Assembly: GCF_003315795.1 (NCBI RefSeq)
Contig: NZ_QMEY01000007.1
Location: 1-64,000 of the forward strand
Reading direction: 5' to 3'
DNA from: Spongiactinospora rosea
Lineage (GTDB): Bacteria > Actinomycetota > Actinomycetes > Streptosporangiales > Streptosporangiaceae
DNA length: 64,000 bases
This document shows positions 7,783 through 16,185 of the stretch, piece after piece. Below the pieces are notes generated by a model. It was not told the DNA's origin, did not search any database, and was given only the letters and a program-made list of their open reading frames with translations. Position numbers and translations under genes: made by a program. Each line of letters starts with the position of its first letter. Position 1 is the first letter of the stretch.

Positions 7783-8415
7783 TCAGCGGGAGGTTCGTGC
7801 CCGGTCGGCGAAGACGACCAGGTCGTCGCGGTGGCCGCGGCATCCGGGGTCGAACCCTCCCCTGTAGGCGATGAGGCGAAGCTGGTGTTCTCGGGCCGCG
7901 CCGTAGACCGCCTGGCCGGGGATGCGGGTCTTGGGATACCGGGCCAGGCGGCGGACGGTGAAGGTGACGGACGTACCGTCCGCCCGTACGACGTGGACGG
8001 CGTCGCCCCGCCTCAGGTGCCGTAGGCGGTGGAAGACCGCCGGTCCGGTACGCGAGTCCACGTGACCGGCGACCACGGACACTCCGGGCTCCCCCGGTTC
8101 CGGCCCGGCGACGTTCCACCCGGCCACGTCGAACCGCTCGGGCGCCGCCAGACGCCCGCGCCGGTCCAGCCGCAGGCCGATCACCCGCGTGGAGACCCCC
8201 ACGGACGGCAGGTGGAGCACCACGGGCTTGCCGGCATCACCCTTCGGCGAGGGCGAACGCGACGGGGAAGGAGAGGGGGCCGGTACGGCATGCGCCGCGA
8301 GCCGGCCGTCAGGGGGCATGAGGCAGGTCCCCGCCGCCAGGGCCATGGCCAGGGCGGCACTGCCCATGCCATGGAGGGCGGCGCCGGAGCGGCGTACGCC
8401 GCGCCAGTGGTCCAC
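7783..8415 (-). CDS. Class F-like sortase lacking the catalytic cysteine
   Basis: A 210-residue protein with an N-terminal membrane/signal segment (SAALAMALAAGTCLM), a Pro/Ser linker and a sortase fold: LPSVGVSTRVIGLRLD, the catalytic-His motif VVAGHVDS and the Arg of GHRDDLVVFA. Where active class F sortases read LxLITCGG, this one reads LRLIAYRGG: Thr is Ala and the nucleophilic Cys is Tyr (codon TAC near 7862). The only mature-region Cys is four residues after the FD that follows (FDPGC). As written it should not be a cysteine transpeptidase. It could be inactive, a binding protein, or a one-base variant (TAC for TGC). GTG start, 2 bp after the surface-protein gene. Confidence 0.75.
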   Translation of the reverse strand: MDHWRGVRRSGAALHGMGSAALAMALAAGTCLMPPDGRLAAHAVPAPSPSPSRSPSPKGDAGKPVVLHLPSVGVSTRVIGLRLDRRGRLAAPERFDVAGWNVAGPEPGEPGVSVVAGHVDSRTGPAVFHRLRHLRRGDAVHVVRADGTSVTFTVRRLARYPKTRIPGQAVYGAAREHQLRLIAYRGGFDPGCRGHRDDLVVFADRARTSR

Positions 8416-8417
8416 GG

Positions 8418-8978
8418 TCAGCCCTCCGCGTCGACGCGGCGGCGCAGCCAGAGACCGAAGGCCGCCAGCCCGCCCAGCCCGGCCAGCCCCGCGAGGCCCG
8501 CCAGCACCCCGGCGGGCAGGCCCGCGTCCGTGGCCGCGGACTGCGCCGCCACCGGCTTGGCGTCCCCGGCGACGGTCGCGGCGGCCTCGGCCGACGTACC
8601 GGCGGCCTTGGCATCCGCCTGGCCCCGGGCGAGGTCGTCGCCCCGCGCAGAGTCGTCGCTCTGCCGAAAGTCGCGCTGGGACGTAGCGCCCTTGCCGTTG
8701 TCCGCGCCACCGCGCGGGGCCCGGCGATCGTCGTCATCGCCTTTGGCCTTGCCGGCGCGCGCCGCGCGGCGGTCCCTGTCGTCGCCGTTGTCGTCGCCGT
8801 TGTCGTCGCCGTTGTCATCGTCGTCCCCGTCGTCGTCCCCATCGTCCGCGGCCGCCGGGAAGGTGAGGGCGGGCGCGGCGGGGCCCGCGAGGGCCGGGGC
8901 GGCGAGGACGGTGCCGGAGGCGGCCAGGGCGAGGACGACGGCGACGGTGAGCGCCGTACGGCGAAGCTCAAGGGTCAT
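8418..8978 (-). CDS. Signal-peptide acidic surface protein with C-terminal anchor
   Basis: From the ATG at 8978 (GGAG upstream) the 186-residue product has a signal peptide (RRTALTVAVVLALAASGTVLA), then a low-complexity Asp/Gly/Asn tract from short tandem DNA repeats (8785-8840), a mixed-charge region, and a C-terminal hydrophobic helix ending LWLRRRVDAEG. Helix plus Arg tail looks like a sortase sorting signal, but there is no LPxTG; the closest stretch is GLPAG just before the helix. The sortase gene follows after 2 bp, so the two form an operon. Function unknown; probably a wall- or membrane-associated protein. Confidence 0.65.
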   Translation of the reverse strand: MTLELRRTALTVAVVLALAASGTVLAAPALAGPAAPALTFPAAADDGDDDGDDDDNGDDNGDDNGDDRDRRAARAGKAKGDDDDRRAPRGGADNGKGATSQRDFRQSDDSARGDDLARGQADAKAAGTSAEAAATVAGDAKPVAAQSAATDAGLPAGVLAGLAGLAGLGGLAAFGLWLRRRVDAEG

Positions 8979-9093
8979 CGGAGGCTCCTGTCGTGTGCGT
9001 GCGCGGCATCTCCGCGGCGACATCCACCCTCGCCCCCGCCCGTGAGCCCCCGATGAGGGTCGGATGAGAGGTCTCCCATCGCATCGCCCCAGG

Positions 9094-9753
9094 TCAGCCC
9101 CGCATACGGTACCCAGTCCCGCGAACCGTCTGGATCCGGTCGGCCCCGATCTTGCGCCGGAGGTAGCGTACGTACACGTCCACCACGTTGGACCCGGGGT
9201 CGAAGTCGAACCCCCACACGTGGCTCAGCAACTGCTCGCGCGTGAGCACCTGGTCCGGATGCCGGAAGAACACCTCCGCCAGCGCGAACTCCCGCGTGGA
9301 CAGCTCCACCGGCCGGTCGCCGACGTAGACCCGGCGGGCGCGCAGGTCGAGGGAGAGGTCACCGGCCCGCAGCACGGTCACCTCCGGTACGCGGTCGCCG
9401 CGCAGCCGCAGCCGGACCCGCGCCAGCAGCTCCTCGAAGGCGAACGGCTTGGCGATGTAGTCGTCCGCCCCGCCCGAAAGGCCCGCCACGGTGTCGGCCA
9501 CGCCGTCCCTGGCGGTGAGGATGATGACCGGGATCGCGGCCCGGGTCTCGCGCAGCCGCCGCAGCACCGTGAAGCCGTCCCGCAGCGGCAGGCCGATGTC
9601 CAGGATGAGCAGGTCGAACGCCCCGCTGGCCGCGTACTCGTAGGCCGCCACGCCGTCCTCCACGACGGTCGTGGCGAAGCCGTTGCCGCGCAGCCCCTTC
9701 TCCAGGAAGGAGGCGATGCGGCGTTCGTCCTCGGCGATCAGGATGCGGTTCAT
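9094..9753 (-). CDS. OmpR/PhoB-family response regulator
   Basis: A 219-residue two-domain regulator. The receiver domain has the acidic pocket (AEDE at 7-10), phospho-acceptor Asp52 in LLILDIGLP, the T/S switch region in ILTARD and Lys in AKPF. The C-terminal winged helix has LSTREFALAEVFFRHPDQVLTREQLLSHVW and the DVYVRYLRRKIG recognition segment. Its ATG overlaps the kinase gene's stop region by 4 bp (9750-9753), so kinase and regulator are translationally coupled. The signal is unknown. The target may include the neighbouring envelope genes, by proximity only. Confidence 0.93.
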   Translation of the reverse strand: MNRILIAEDERRIASFLEKGLRGNGFATTVVEDGVAAYEYAASGAFDLLILDIGLPLRDGFTVLRRLRETRAAIPVIILTARDGVADTVAGLSGGADDYIAKPFAFEELLARVRLRLRGDRVPEVTVLRAGDLSLDLRARRVYVGDRPVELSTREFALAEVFFRHPDQVLTREQLLSHVWGFDFDPGSNVVDVYVRYLRRKIGADRIQTVRGTGYRMRG

Positions 9754-11171
9754 CGGGACTCCAGCATGATCTCGATCGTGTCGCCGACGTCGTCCGGCGG
9801 TTCCCTGCGCGCGTTGTGGAAGGGGATGCTGATGACGAACAGCGCGCCGCCGCCGCCCGCGCTCTCGACGTGCACCCGGCCGCCGTGCGCCACGGCGATG
9901 GACCTGACGATGGCCAGGCCCAGCCCGGCCCCCTCGCCGGTACGGCCGCCGCCGCGCACGAACCGCGCGAAGATCCGCTCGCGGTCCTGGGCGCGTACGC
10001 CGGGACCGCTGTCACGCACCCACAGCACCACCTCGGCTCCCCGTACGGCCGAGCCCGCCGCCACCAGGTCGCCCGGCCCGGTGTGCCGCACCGCGTTGGC
10101 GATGAGCTGCATCATCGCCTGGGTGAGCCGCTGCCCGTCGGCCCTGATGGAGGCGTCGGCGACCTCCTCGACCCGCCAGTCGCGCGGGCCGAGCGGGCGG
10201 GCCTTGGCCAGCACGGTGACGGTGAGGTCGGCCAGCTCCACGTCGTCGAGGGCGAGGAAGCCGGGTTGCTCGGCCTTGGCGAGGGTGAGCAGGTCGTCCA
10301 CGATGCGGTTCATCCGGCTCAGCTCGTCGGTGACCAGCGCGATCGTCTCGGCGCGGTCCTGGGGGTCGTCGCCCATGAGCTCCAGATGGCCGCGGATGAC
10401 GGTGATGGGCGTGCGCAGTTCGTGTCCGGCGTCGTCCACGAAGTCGCGCTGTACGGCGAACGCGCGCTCCAGCCGGTCCAGCATGCGGTTGAAGGTCGCG
10501 GCGAGCGCGGCGACGTCGTCGTTGCCGGGTACGTGCAGCCGGCGGGTGAGGTCGCTGGAGTCGTTGATCCGCTCGGCGGCCTGGCGCACCAGGCGTACCG
10601 GGGCGAGCACCCGCCCGGCGACCCACCAGCCCGCCGAGCCGGCCAGCAGCAGCGCCACCCCGGCGGTGACGGCCACCGCCCGGACCGACTCGTCCACCTC
10701 CCGCGCGTGGTGCTCGTAGAAGACCGCGATCACGAAGTGCCCGATGTCGGCACCGCTGCGGACCGGGATGACGGCATAGCGCACGGTGCCCGCGCTGGTC
10801 GGCAGCCAGGCCGCGTACGGCTCGGTGGCCCGCGCGAGCCTGGCGACCAGCGCGTCGTCGGCGCTGAGGTCCAGCTCCGGGGTCACGTACGTCCTGCGGC
10901 CCTTCTTGCCGTTGACGATGGTGAAGAACGTCTCGTGCCGGTCGGGCGCGTTGACCACGAGGTGGCCGGTCAGCAGCCGCTCGACGTCGCGTTCGGTGCG
11001 GCCCGCCTCCTTGATGTAGTTGCCGAGCTTTTCGGCCTCGTTGCCCAGTTCGGCGTTGACCCGCTCCTCCATGCGGGCGTGCAGCAAGGTCCAGGTCGCG
11101 AAGACCGAGACCGCCAGGGCGAGGGTGACGACGAGCAGCATCCAGCCCACGATCCGGGCCCGGGCGCTCAT
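9750..11171 (-). CDS. HAMP-domain sensor histidine kinase
   Basis: A 473-residue kinase: N-terminal membrane helix (MLLVVTLALAVSVFATWTLL, about 11-30), an extracytoplasmic sensor of about 130 residues, a second helix (VTAGVALLLAGSAGWWVAGRVLAPV), HAMP, the H-box DDAGHELRTPITVIRGHLEL, and an HATPase domain with the N-box (QLIANAVRHT), the DSGPGV G1 box and GEGAGLGLAIVRSI. It phosphorylates the regulator encoded next. It lies 3 bp after a small membrane protein gene that might modulate it. Confidence 0.92.
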   Translation of the reverse strand: MSARARIVGWMLLVVTLALAVSVFATWTLLHARMEERVNAELGNEAEKLGNYIKEAGRTERDVERLLTGHLVVNAPDRHETFFTIVNGKKGRRTYVTPELDLSADDALVARLARATEPYAAWLPTSAGTVRYAVIPVRSGADIGHFVIAVFYEHHAREVDESVRAVAVTAGVALLLAGSAGWWVAGRVLAPVRLVRQAAERINDSSDLTRRLHVPGNDDVAALAATFNRMLDRLERAFAVQRDFVDDAGHELRTPITVIRGHLELMGDDPQDRAETIALVTDELSRMNRIVDDLLTLAKAEQPGFLALDDVELADLTVTVLAKARPLGPRDWRVEEVADASIRADGQRLTQAMMQLIANAVRHTGPGDLVAAGSAVRGAEVVLWVRDSGPGVRAQDRERIFARFVRGGGRTGEGAGLGLAIVRSIAVAHGGRVHVESAGGGGALFVISIPFHNARREPPDDVGDTIEIMLESR

Positions 11172-11174
11172 CGG

Positions 11175-11552
11175 TCAGTCATCCCCGCCTTCGTCGCCGT
11201 CGTCACCGTCATCGCCCACGTCGTCGTCGCCTCCACCGCGCGGCGGCGGTGGCGGCTCGACCGGCTCGGCGGGGCGGGCCGGGCGCTCCCGCGGCGAGGC
11301 CCGCTCAGGCGAGCGCTTCTCCGGCGAACTCCTCTTGAGCGGCGGCTTCTCGACAACGGCGATGGTCTTCTCGGCAGCGGGCTTCTCGGCAGTGATCTTC
11401 TCGGCAGCGGGCCCCGGGCCGACCACGATCGTGCGGCGCAGGTCGGGCGGATCGACGCTGACCGCCCGCACCAGCCCGACCATCGCCGACGCCGCCGTCA
11501 CGGCTCCCACGGCGACGGCGAGGACGGCGATCACGGAGGTACGGCGGCTCAT
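11175..11552 (-). CDS. Small membrane-anchored Pro/charged-rich protein
   Basis: 125 residues: an N-terminal hydrophobic segment (VIAVLAVAVGAVTAASAMVGLV), then a linker with repeated PAAEK units, a basic Pro/Arg/Ser-rich stretch and an Asp/Gly C-terminus. It should be tethered with its charged tail outside the cell. No known domain is visible. It is the first gene of an apparent operon with the histidine kinase (3-bp gap) and response regulator, so an accessory sensing role is possible but unproven. Confidence 0.55.
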   Translation of the reverse strand: MSRRTSVIAVLAVAVGAVTAASAMVGLVRAVSVDPPDLRRTIVVGPGPAAEKITAEKPAAEKTIAVVEKPPLKRSSPEKRSPERASPRERPARPAEPVEPPPPPRGGGDDDVGDDGDDGDEGGDD

Positions 11553-11712
11553 GGCCCCAACGTAAGCGGCCCTGCCCGAGAGAATCGTGAGAGCCGGATG
11601 AGAACCCTCTCATCCGTCCATTCCACGCCACCCGCTCAGCCGATTATCGACATCTTTCGCGAATGACCACTCGCGCCACGGGCCGATCGTCGCGGGGCTA
11701 AGATACGACGGG

Positions 11713-11731
11713 TTAGGTTAGCCTTACCTGA
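11713..11731 (+). promoter_or_regulatory. IdeR/DmdR-type iron box before the siderophore operon
   Basis: TTAGGTTAGCCTTACCTGA matches the actinobacterial iron-box consensus TTAGGTTAGSCTAACCTAA at 16 of 19 positions. It lies 15 bp before the first siderophore gene and just after a possible -10 (TAAGAT, 11699-11704). A ferrous-iron-loaded DtxR-family repressor bound here would block transcription, giving expression under iron starvation. Confidence 0.85.
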
Positions 11732-11746
11732 TCCGGGGGTGCCTGC

Positions 11747-12931
11747 GTGCGGCTGTACATCACCGCGCTCAAACCGACCGACTCCGTGACCGACGGATTC
11801 CTGCCCGCCGCCCGCGCCCTGGGCTGCGAGGTCACCGTACTCACCGACCGCCCCGAGCACCACCGGCGGGTACACCCGGGCGAGGTGATCGCCTGCGACG
11901 TACGCGACCCGCGCGCCGTGATCGACGTCATCGCCCACCACCACCGCCCCGACGCGATCTTCTCCAACTCCGACCACGTCCAGCCGGAGACCGCCCTCGC
12001 CGCCGCCTACTTCGGCCTGCCCGGCAAGGACTGGCGGGCCTGCCTGGCGGCCAAGAACAAGGCCCTCACCCGGCGCGGGCTGGCCGAGGCCGGGGTCGAG
12101 CGGGTCCGGTCCGTACGACTGGCGCCGGACGACCCCGCCGACCCCACCGCCGTCCCCTTCCCCGCCGTCGTCAAGCCGCGCGAGGGCGTGGCCAGCGAAG
12201 ACGTCGTCCTGGTCGAAGACGCCACGGCCCTGGCCGCCGCCGTCCAGCGGACCAGGGCCAGGCGGCCCGGCGAGGCGCTGGTCGTGGAGGAGTACCTGGA
12301 GGGCCCGGTACGCACCCTGGAGACCATCGGCGACGGCCGTGAGACGCGCGTGCTCGGCGGGTTCGCCACCACGCTCGGCCCCCGCCCGCACTTCGTGGAA
12401 GAGCGCCTGGACTGGTCCCCCACCGTGCCGTACGAGCACACCAAGCACGTCCTGTCCGCGCTGACCGCGCTCGGGGTGGGCTTCGGCGCGTGCCACACCG
12501 AGTACGCGGTGACCCCCGCCGGGCCGCGGATCATCGAGGTCAACTACCGGGTGATCGGCGACCACTGCGACTTCCTGCTGGCCGACCTGCTGGGCGTGCC
12601 GCTGTTCGAGCAGATCCTGCGCGTCCACCTCGGCGAACGCCTGCCGCAAACCCATCCCACGCCCGCGCAGAGGGCGGGCGTCGCGCTCAGCCTGCTCGCC
12701 GAACGCTCCGGGACGATCAGCGCGGCCCCGCCCGCCATCGACCCGGCGGCCGGGGGCGACGGCGTGCGGCTGTGGCACCGCCCGCTGCGCGCGCTCGGCG
12801 ACCGCGTGGAGCACAGCAACACCAACCGCGACTACCTGGGCATCGTCCGGGCCATCGGCGGCGACACCGCCGCCGTGGACGCCGCCATCGCCGCCTTCCG
12901 CGCCGCCCACCCCTGGACGGTGACCGCGTGA
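11747..12931 (+). CDS. ATP-grasp ligase of siderophore operon (PvsA-like)
   Basis: A 394-residue ATP-grasp enzyme from a GTG start. Visible parts are the preATP-grasp region ending NSDHVQPETALAAAYFGLPG, the nucleotide segment FPAVVKPREGVASEDVVLVE, EALVVEEYLEGPVRTLE and the metal/phosphate site IIEVNYRVIGDHCDFLLADLLG. ATP-grasp ligases join a carboxylate to an amine through an acyl phosphate. Placed before two IucA/IucC genes and a PLP decarboxylase it matches the position of PvsA in vibrioferrin synthesis; the acid and amine used here cannot be read from sequence. Translation is coupled to the next gene by a GTGA overlap. Confidence 0.85.
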   Translation: MRLYITALKPTDSVTDGFLPAARALGCEVTVLTDRPEHHRRVHPGEVIACDVRDPRAVIDVIAHHHRPDAIFSNSDHVQPETALAAAYFGLPGKDWRACLAAKNKALTRRGLAEAGVERVRSVRLAPDDPADPTAVPFPAVVKPREGVASEDVVLVEDATALAAAVQRTRARRPGEALVVEEYLEGPVRTLETIGDGRETRVLGGFATTLGPRPHFVEERLDWSPTVPYEHTKHVLSALTALGVGFGACHTEYAVTPAGPRIIEVNYRVIGDHCDFLLADLLGVPLFEQILRVHLGERLPQTHPTPAQRAGVALSLLAERSGTISAAPPAIDPAAGGDGVRLWHRPLRALGDRVEHSNTNRDYLGIVRAIGGDTAAVDAAIAAFRAAHPWTVTA

Positions 12932-14499
12932 GCGACCGGGAGTGCTACCTGGCCGCCCGCGTGGTGAACGCGCTGCTGCGCGAGGACTACGGCGGCCTGT
13001 CCGGCCGGGTCACCCGCACCAAGGACGGCGTGGCGCTGGAGCTTCCGGGCGCGCGCCGGGTACGCCTGACCCCCGGCTCCCTCTACCAGGACTTCGTGGT
13101 CGCCCCCGACGAGTCCCTGGGCCTGTCCACCGTGCTCGGCGCGGTCGCCGAGATCTCCGAGCACGCCGACGCGGCCGGGGTGAAGGCGCTCGCCGTGGAG
13201 TGCCGCGCCGCGCTGCGCGCGCTGGAGCTGCACGACGCGCGGCGCGAGGAGGTGATGGCGCGGATCGGGCGCGACCCGCGCCACCGCGACGCGATCGACT
13301 ACGAGACGCTGGCGGCGTTCGTCGACCATCCGGTCTATCCGACGGCCCGCGCCCGCTACGGCCTGTCGGAGGCCGAGCTGCTGGCCTACGCGCCGGAGTT
13401 CGCGCCGTCGTTCGAGCTGCGCTGGGCGGCGGTGCCGCGCGAGCGGGCGCGCGGGGCGCGGGTGCCGTTCGGGCCGTCGTTCCGGGAGGTCGGCCTGCCC
13501 GACCTGGGCGCGAGCCATGTGCCGTTCCCGGTGCATCCGCTGTCGGTGCGGGTGGTGGGCCGGATGCCGGGGGTGCGCGTCGGCCCGCTGCCGTACCTCC
13601 GGGTGCGGCCCACGCTGTCGATGCGCACGGTCCAGACCGGGCCGGGCACCCACCTGAAGCTGCCGCTCGCGGCCAGTACGCTCGGGCTGCGCAACCGGCG
13701 GTCCATCAAGCCGGGCACCCTCACCGACGGCGCGCTGGCCGAACGGCTGCTGCGCGAGGTGCTGGCCGCCGAGCCGGAGTTCGCCGACGTGATCATGCTG
13801 GCCGACGAGCAGGTGTTCGGGCACGCCGGGCACGAGTACCTGGCCTGGATGATCCGGACCATCCCGGACACGCCGGTCATCCCGGTGGCAGCGCTGCTCG
13901 CCCCCGCCCCCGGCGGCGACACCGTGATCGCCGAGGTCGCCCGCGCGTCCGGGCGCGACGTCGCCGACGTCCTGCGCGGCTACCTGCGGCTGCTGCTGCG
14001 CTGGAACGTCCGGCTCTTCGTCAAGTACGGCATCGCCCTGGAGGCCCACCAGCAGAACCTCTCGCTGACCCCCGCCGGGCCCCCGGCCCTGCTGATCAAG
14101 GACAACGACGGGCTGCTCGCCTCCCCCGAGCACCTGCGCGCCGCCGGGCTCGGCGTACCCGCGTTCGCCGACGCGCGGATGCTCACCGACGACCCCCACG
14201 CGCTGGCCGACGTGTTCGTCACCATCACCCTGCACCTGGCCGCCGCCGCGGTGGCCTTCGGCGCGCTGCCCGCCGACGCCGCGCGCCGGTTGGTCAGGGA
14301 CACCCTCGCCGACGCGCTGGCCGAGCACGGCGACCACCCGCTCGCCAGGCTGCTGCGCGCCCGCACGCTCGACGCCGCGCGCCTGGTCGGCAAGGCCATG
14401 CTGACCGCGGGCACCCTGGTCGACAAGACCCGCACCGGGGCTTCGGACGTGAACAAGTACTACGGCACGGGCGGCCCCAACTACCTGCGCCGGATCTGA
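12928..14499 (+). CDS. IucA/IucC-family NIS siderophore synthetase 1 (PvsB-like)
   Basis: 523 residues from the GTG at 12928, which overlaps the previous stop as GTGA. Family motifs in order: DHPVYPTARAR (equivalent of GHPxHPxxKxR), PFPVHPLSVRV, SMRTVQTGPGTHLKLPLAAS, then KYGIALEAHQQNLSL and LLIKDNDG. NIS synthetases adenylate a citrate or other carboxylate and condense it with an amine or alcohol. It is somewhat shorter than typical 580-620-residue members, mainly in the N-terminal part. It is the second gene of the operon; the position suggests the PvsB role. Confidence 0.9.
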   Translation: MSDRECYLAARVVNALLREDYGGLSGRVTRTKDGVALELPGARRVRLTPGSLYQDFVVAPDESLGLSTVLGAVAEISEHADAAGVKALAVECRAALRALELHDARREEVMARIGRDPRHRDAIDYETLAAFVDHPVYPTARARYGLSEAELLAYAPEFAPSFELRWAAVPRERARGARVPFGPSFREVGLPDLGASHVPFPVHPLSVRVVGRMPGVRVGPLPYLRVRPTLSMRTVQTGPGTHLKLPLAASTLGLRNRRSIKPGTLTDGALAERLLREVLAAEPEFADVIMLADEQVFGHAGHEYLAWMIRTIPDTPVIPVAALLAPAPGGDTVIAEVARASGRDVADVLRGYLRLLLRWNVRLFVKYGIALEAHQQNLSLTPAGPPALLIKDNDGLLASPEHLRAAGLGVPAFADARMLTDDPHALADVFVTITLHLAAAAVAFGALPADAARRLVRDTLADALAEHGDHPLARLLRARTLDAARLVGKAMLTAGTLVDKTRTGASDVNKYYGTGGPNYLRRI

Positions 14500-14538
14500 C
14501 CACCGACCCACTCCTCTACCTAAGGGGCACGACCGCAC

Positions 14539-16185
14539 GTGGACAGCCTGCTGCTCGAATCGCCGGAGACCGCGCACGACACGCGTTTCTCGGCCGCCGC
14601 CGAGGAGGCCACGGTGGCCGCGCTGCTGCGCTGCTGCCTCCGGGAGGTGGCCGGGCCGCGCGGCGAGGTGTGGCCGGTGCCCCCGTACCTGTTCCTGCGG
14701 GTGGCGGGCACGCTGATCCGGGTGCGGGCGAGCGGCGGCACGGCGCTGCGGTTCGACGGGCCGCCGTCCTGGCTGGAGGACGGCGAGTGGCGTCCGCTGA
14801 CCTCGCGGCTGCTGATCGCGCTGGTCCAGGACGGGCTGGGCGAGGACGGCGGGGGCAACGAGGAGTTCGGCGGGCAGGTGGCGGCCAGCAGGGAGGCGAT
14901 CAGGACGATCCTGGCCGCCCGCGAGCGCGCGGTGCCCCCGGAGAGCCCGTGGCTGGCCTCCGAGCAGGCGCTGACCGTCGGCCACCCGTTCCACCCCAGC
15001 CCCAAGGCCCGCACCGCGCCCGGCTGGCTGCGCTACGCCCCCGAGGCGCACGCCCGTTTCCCGCTGCGGCTGCTCGGGGTCCGTCAGGACGTACTGGTGT
15101 CCAAGGGCGACACCACCGCGCTGGACAAGCTCGACGCGCAGGGCACGACGCCCCCCGGGTACGCGCTGCTGCCCGCCCACCCCTGGCAGCTCGACCTGCT
15201 CGCCGCCGACCTCGCCGGGCCGCTCGCCGACGGGCGGCTGGTGGACCTGGGGCCGGGCCGCCTGCCCGCGGTGCCGACCTCTTCGGTGCGTACCGTGCAC
15301 GAGCCGGTCACCGGCATGTGCCTGAAGTTCAGCCTGGACGTGCGGATCACCAACTGCGTCCGCAAGAACGCCTGGTACGAGCTGGAGGGCGCGGTGGCCC
15401 TCAGCGAACGCCTGGAGCCCGTGTTCGCCGACCTGGCCGAACGCTTCCCCGGCACCCGCTGGCTGCCCGAGCCGGGCTTTCGCAGCGCCGCGCTCGGCAC
15501 CCGCCTGCTCGAAGGGCTCGGCGTGATCCTGCGCGTCTCGCCGCCGTCCACGTCGCTGCTGGCCGCCGCCCTGGCGACCGGCGGGCCGCTGCCCCAGGCC
15601 GTGCGCGAACGCCAGGCCGCCGACCCGGTCCGCTGGTGGGCCGCGTACGTCCGGCGGGTGGCCCTCCCGGTGCTCGACGCCTACTTCACCCACGGCGTGG
15701 TCCTTGAGGCCCACCTCCAGAACGTGCTGATCGCCACCGACGCCTGTGGCATGCCCACCGAGGCCGTCTTCCGCGACCTGGAGGGCGCCAAGCTCACCAC
15801 CGGCAGGCACGACCTCACCGGCCTGCCCGACGCCGTGGCCGCCGCCCTGTCCTACTCCGCCGACCAGGGCTGGAACCGCGTCGCCTACTGCCTGCTGGTC
15901 AACCACCTCCCGGAGATCGCCGCCACCCTCGCGGCGCGCGGCGACGGCGAGCGGATGCTGGCCGAACTGTGGGGCGTGGCCTACGACGAATTGTCGGCCT
16001 ATGCCGGTTCCCGCCAGTGGCCTGCGCGGATGCGCGACCTGCTGGCCGGGGCGCCGCTGCCGGCCAAGGCCAACCTTTCGGTACGGTGGGCGCGCTCGGC
16101 CGACCGGACCGCCGGATACGTGCCCGTCGCCAACCCGCTGGCGGGCCGGGACGGCGCGGGCATCAGGAAGGAGCCGGGTGAATGA
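14539..16185 (+). CDS. IucA/IucC-family NIS siderophore synthetase 2 (PvsD-like)
   Basis: 548 residues from the GTG at 14539, 39 bp after the first synthetase, with AAGGGG upstream. Motifs: GHPFHPSPKARTAP (about 153-166), LLPAHPWQLDLL, TSSVRTVHEPVTGMCLKFSLDVRITNCVRKN, HGVVLEAHLQNVLI and VFRDLEGAKL. These are the ATP- and citrate-binding elements of the IucA/IucC fold, better conserved than in the preceding paralogue. Two different synthetases suggest two successive condensations on a citrate-like core. Its stop overlaps the decarboxylase start (ATGA). Confidence 0.9.
   Translation: MDSLLLESPETAHDTRFSAAAEEATVAALLRCCLREVAGPRGEVWPVPPYLFLRVAGTLIRVRASGGTALRFDGPPSWLEDGEWRPLTSRLLIALVQDGLGEDGGGNEEFGGQVAASREAIRTILAARERAVPPESPWLASEQALTVGHPFHPSPKARTAPGWLRYAPEAHARFPLRLLGVRQDVLVSKGDTTALDKLDAQGTTPPGYALLPAHPWQLDLLAADLAGPLADGRLVDLGPGRLPAVPTSSVRTVHEPVTGMCLKFSLDVRITNCVRKNAWYELEGAVALSERLEPVFADLAERFPGTRWLPEPGFRSAALGTRLLEGLGVILRVSPPSTSLLAAALATGGPLPQAVRERQAADPVRWWAAYVRRVALPVLDAYFTHGVVLEAHLQNVLIATDACGMPTEAVFRDLEGAKLTTGRHDLTGLPDAVAAALSYSADQGWNRVAYCLLVNHLPEIAATLAARGDGERMLAELWGVAYDELSAYAGSRQWPARMRDLLAGAPLPAKANLSVRWARSADRTAGYVPVANPLAGRDGAGIRKEPGE

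Noticed and set aside
12832..15906. 1024-codon minus-strand frame across the siderophore synthetases
   Set aside because: Antisense of two IucA/IucC genes; composition typical of GC-rich shadow frames.
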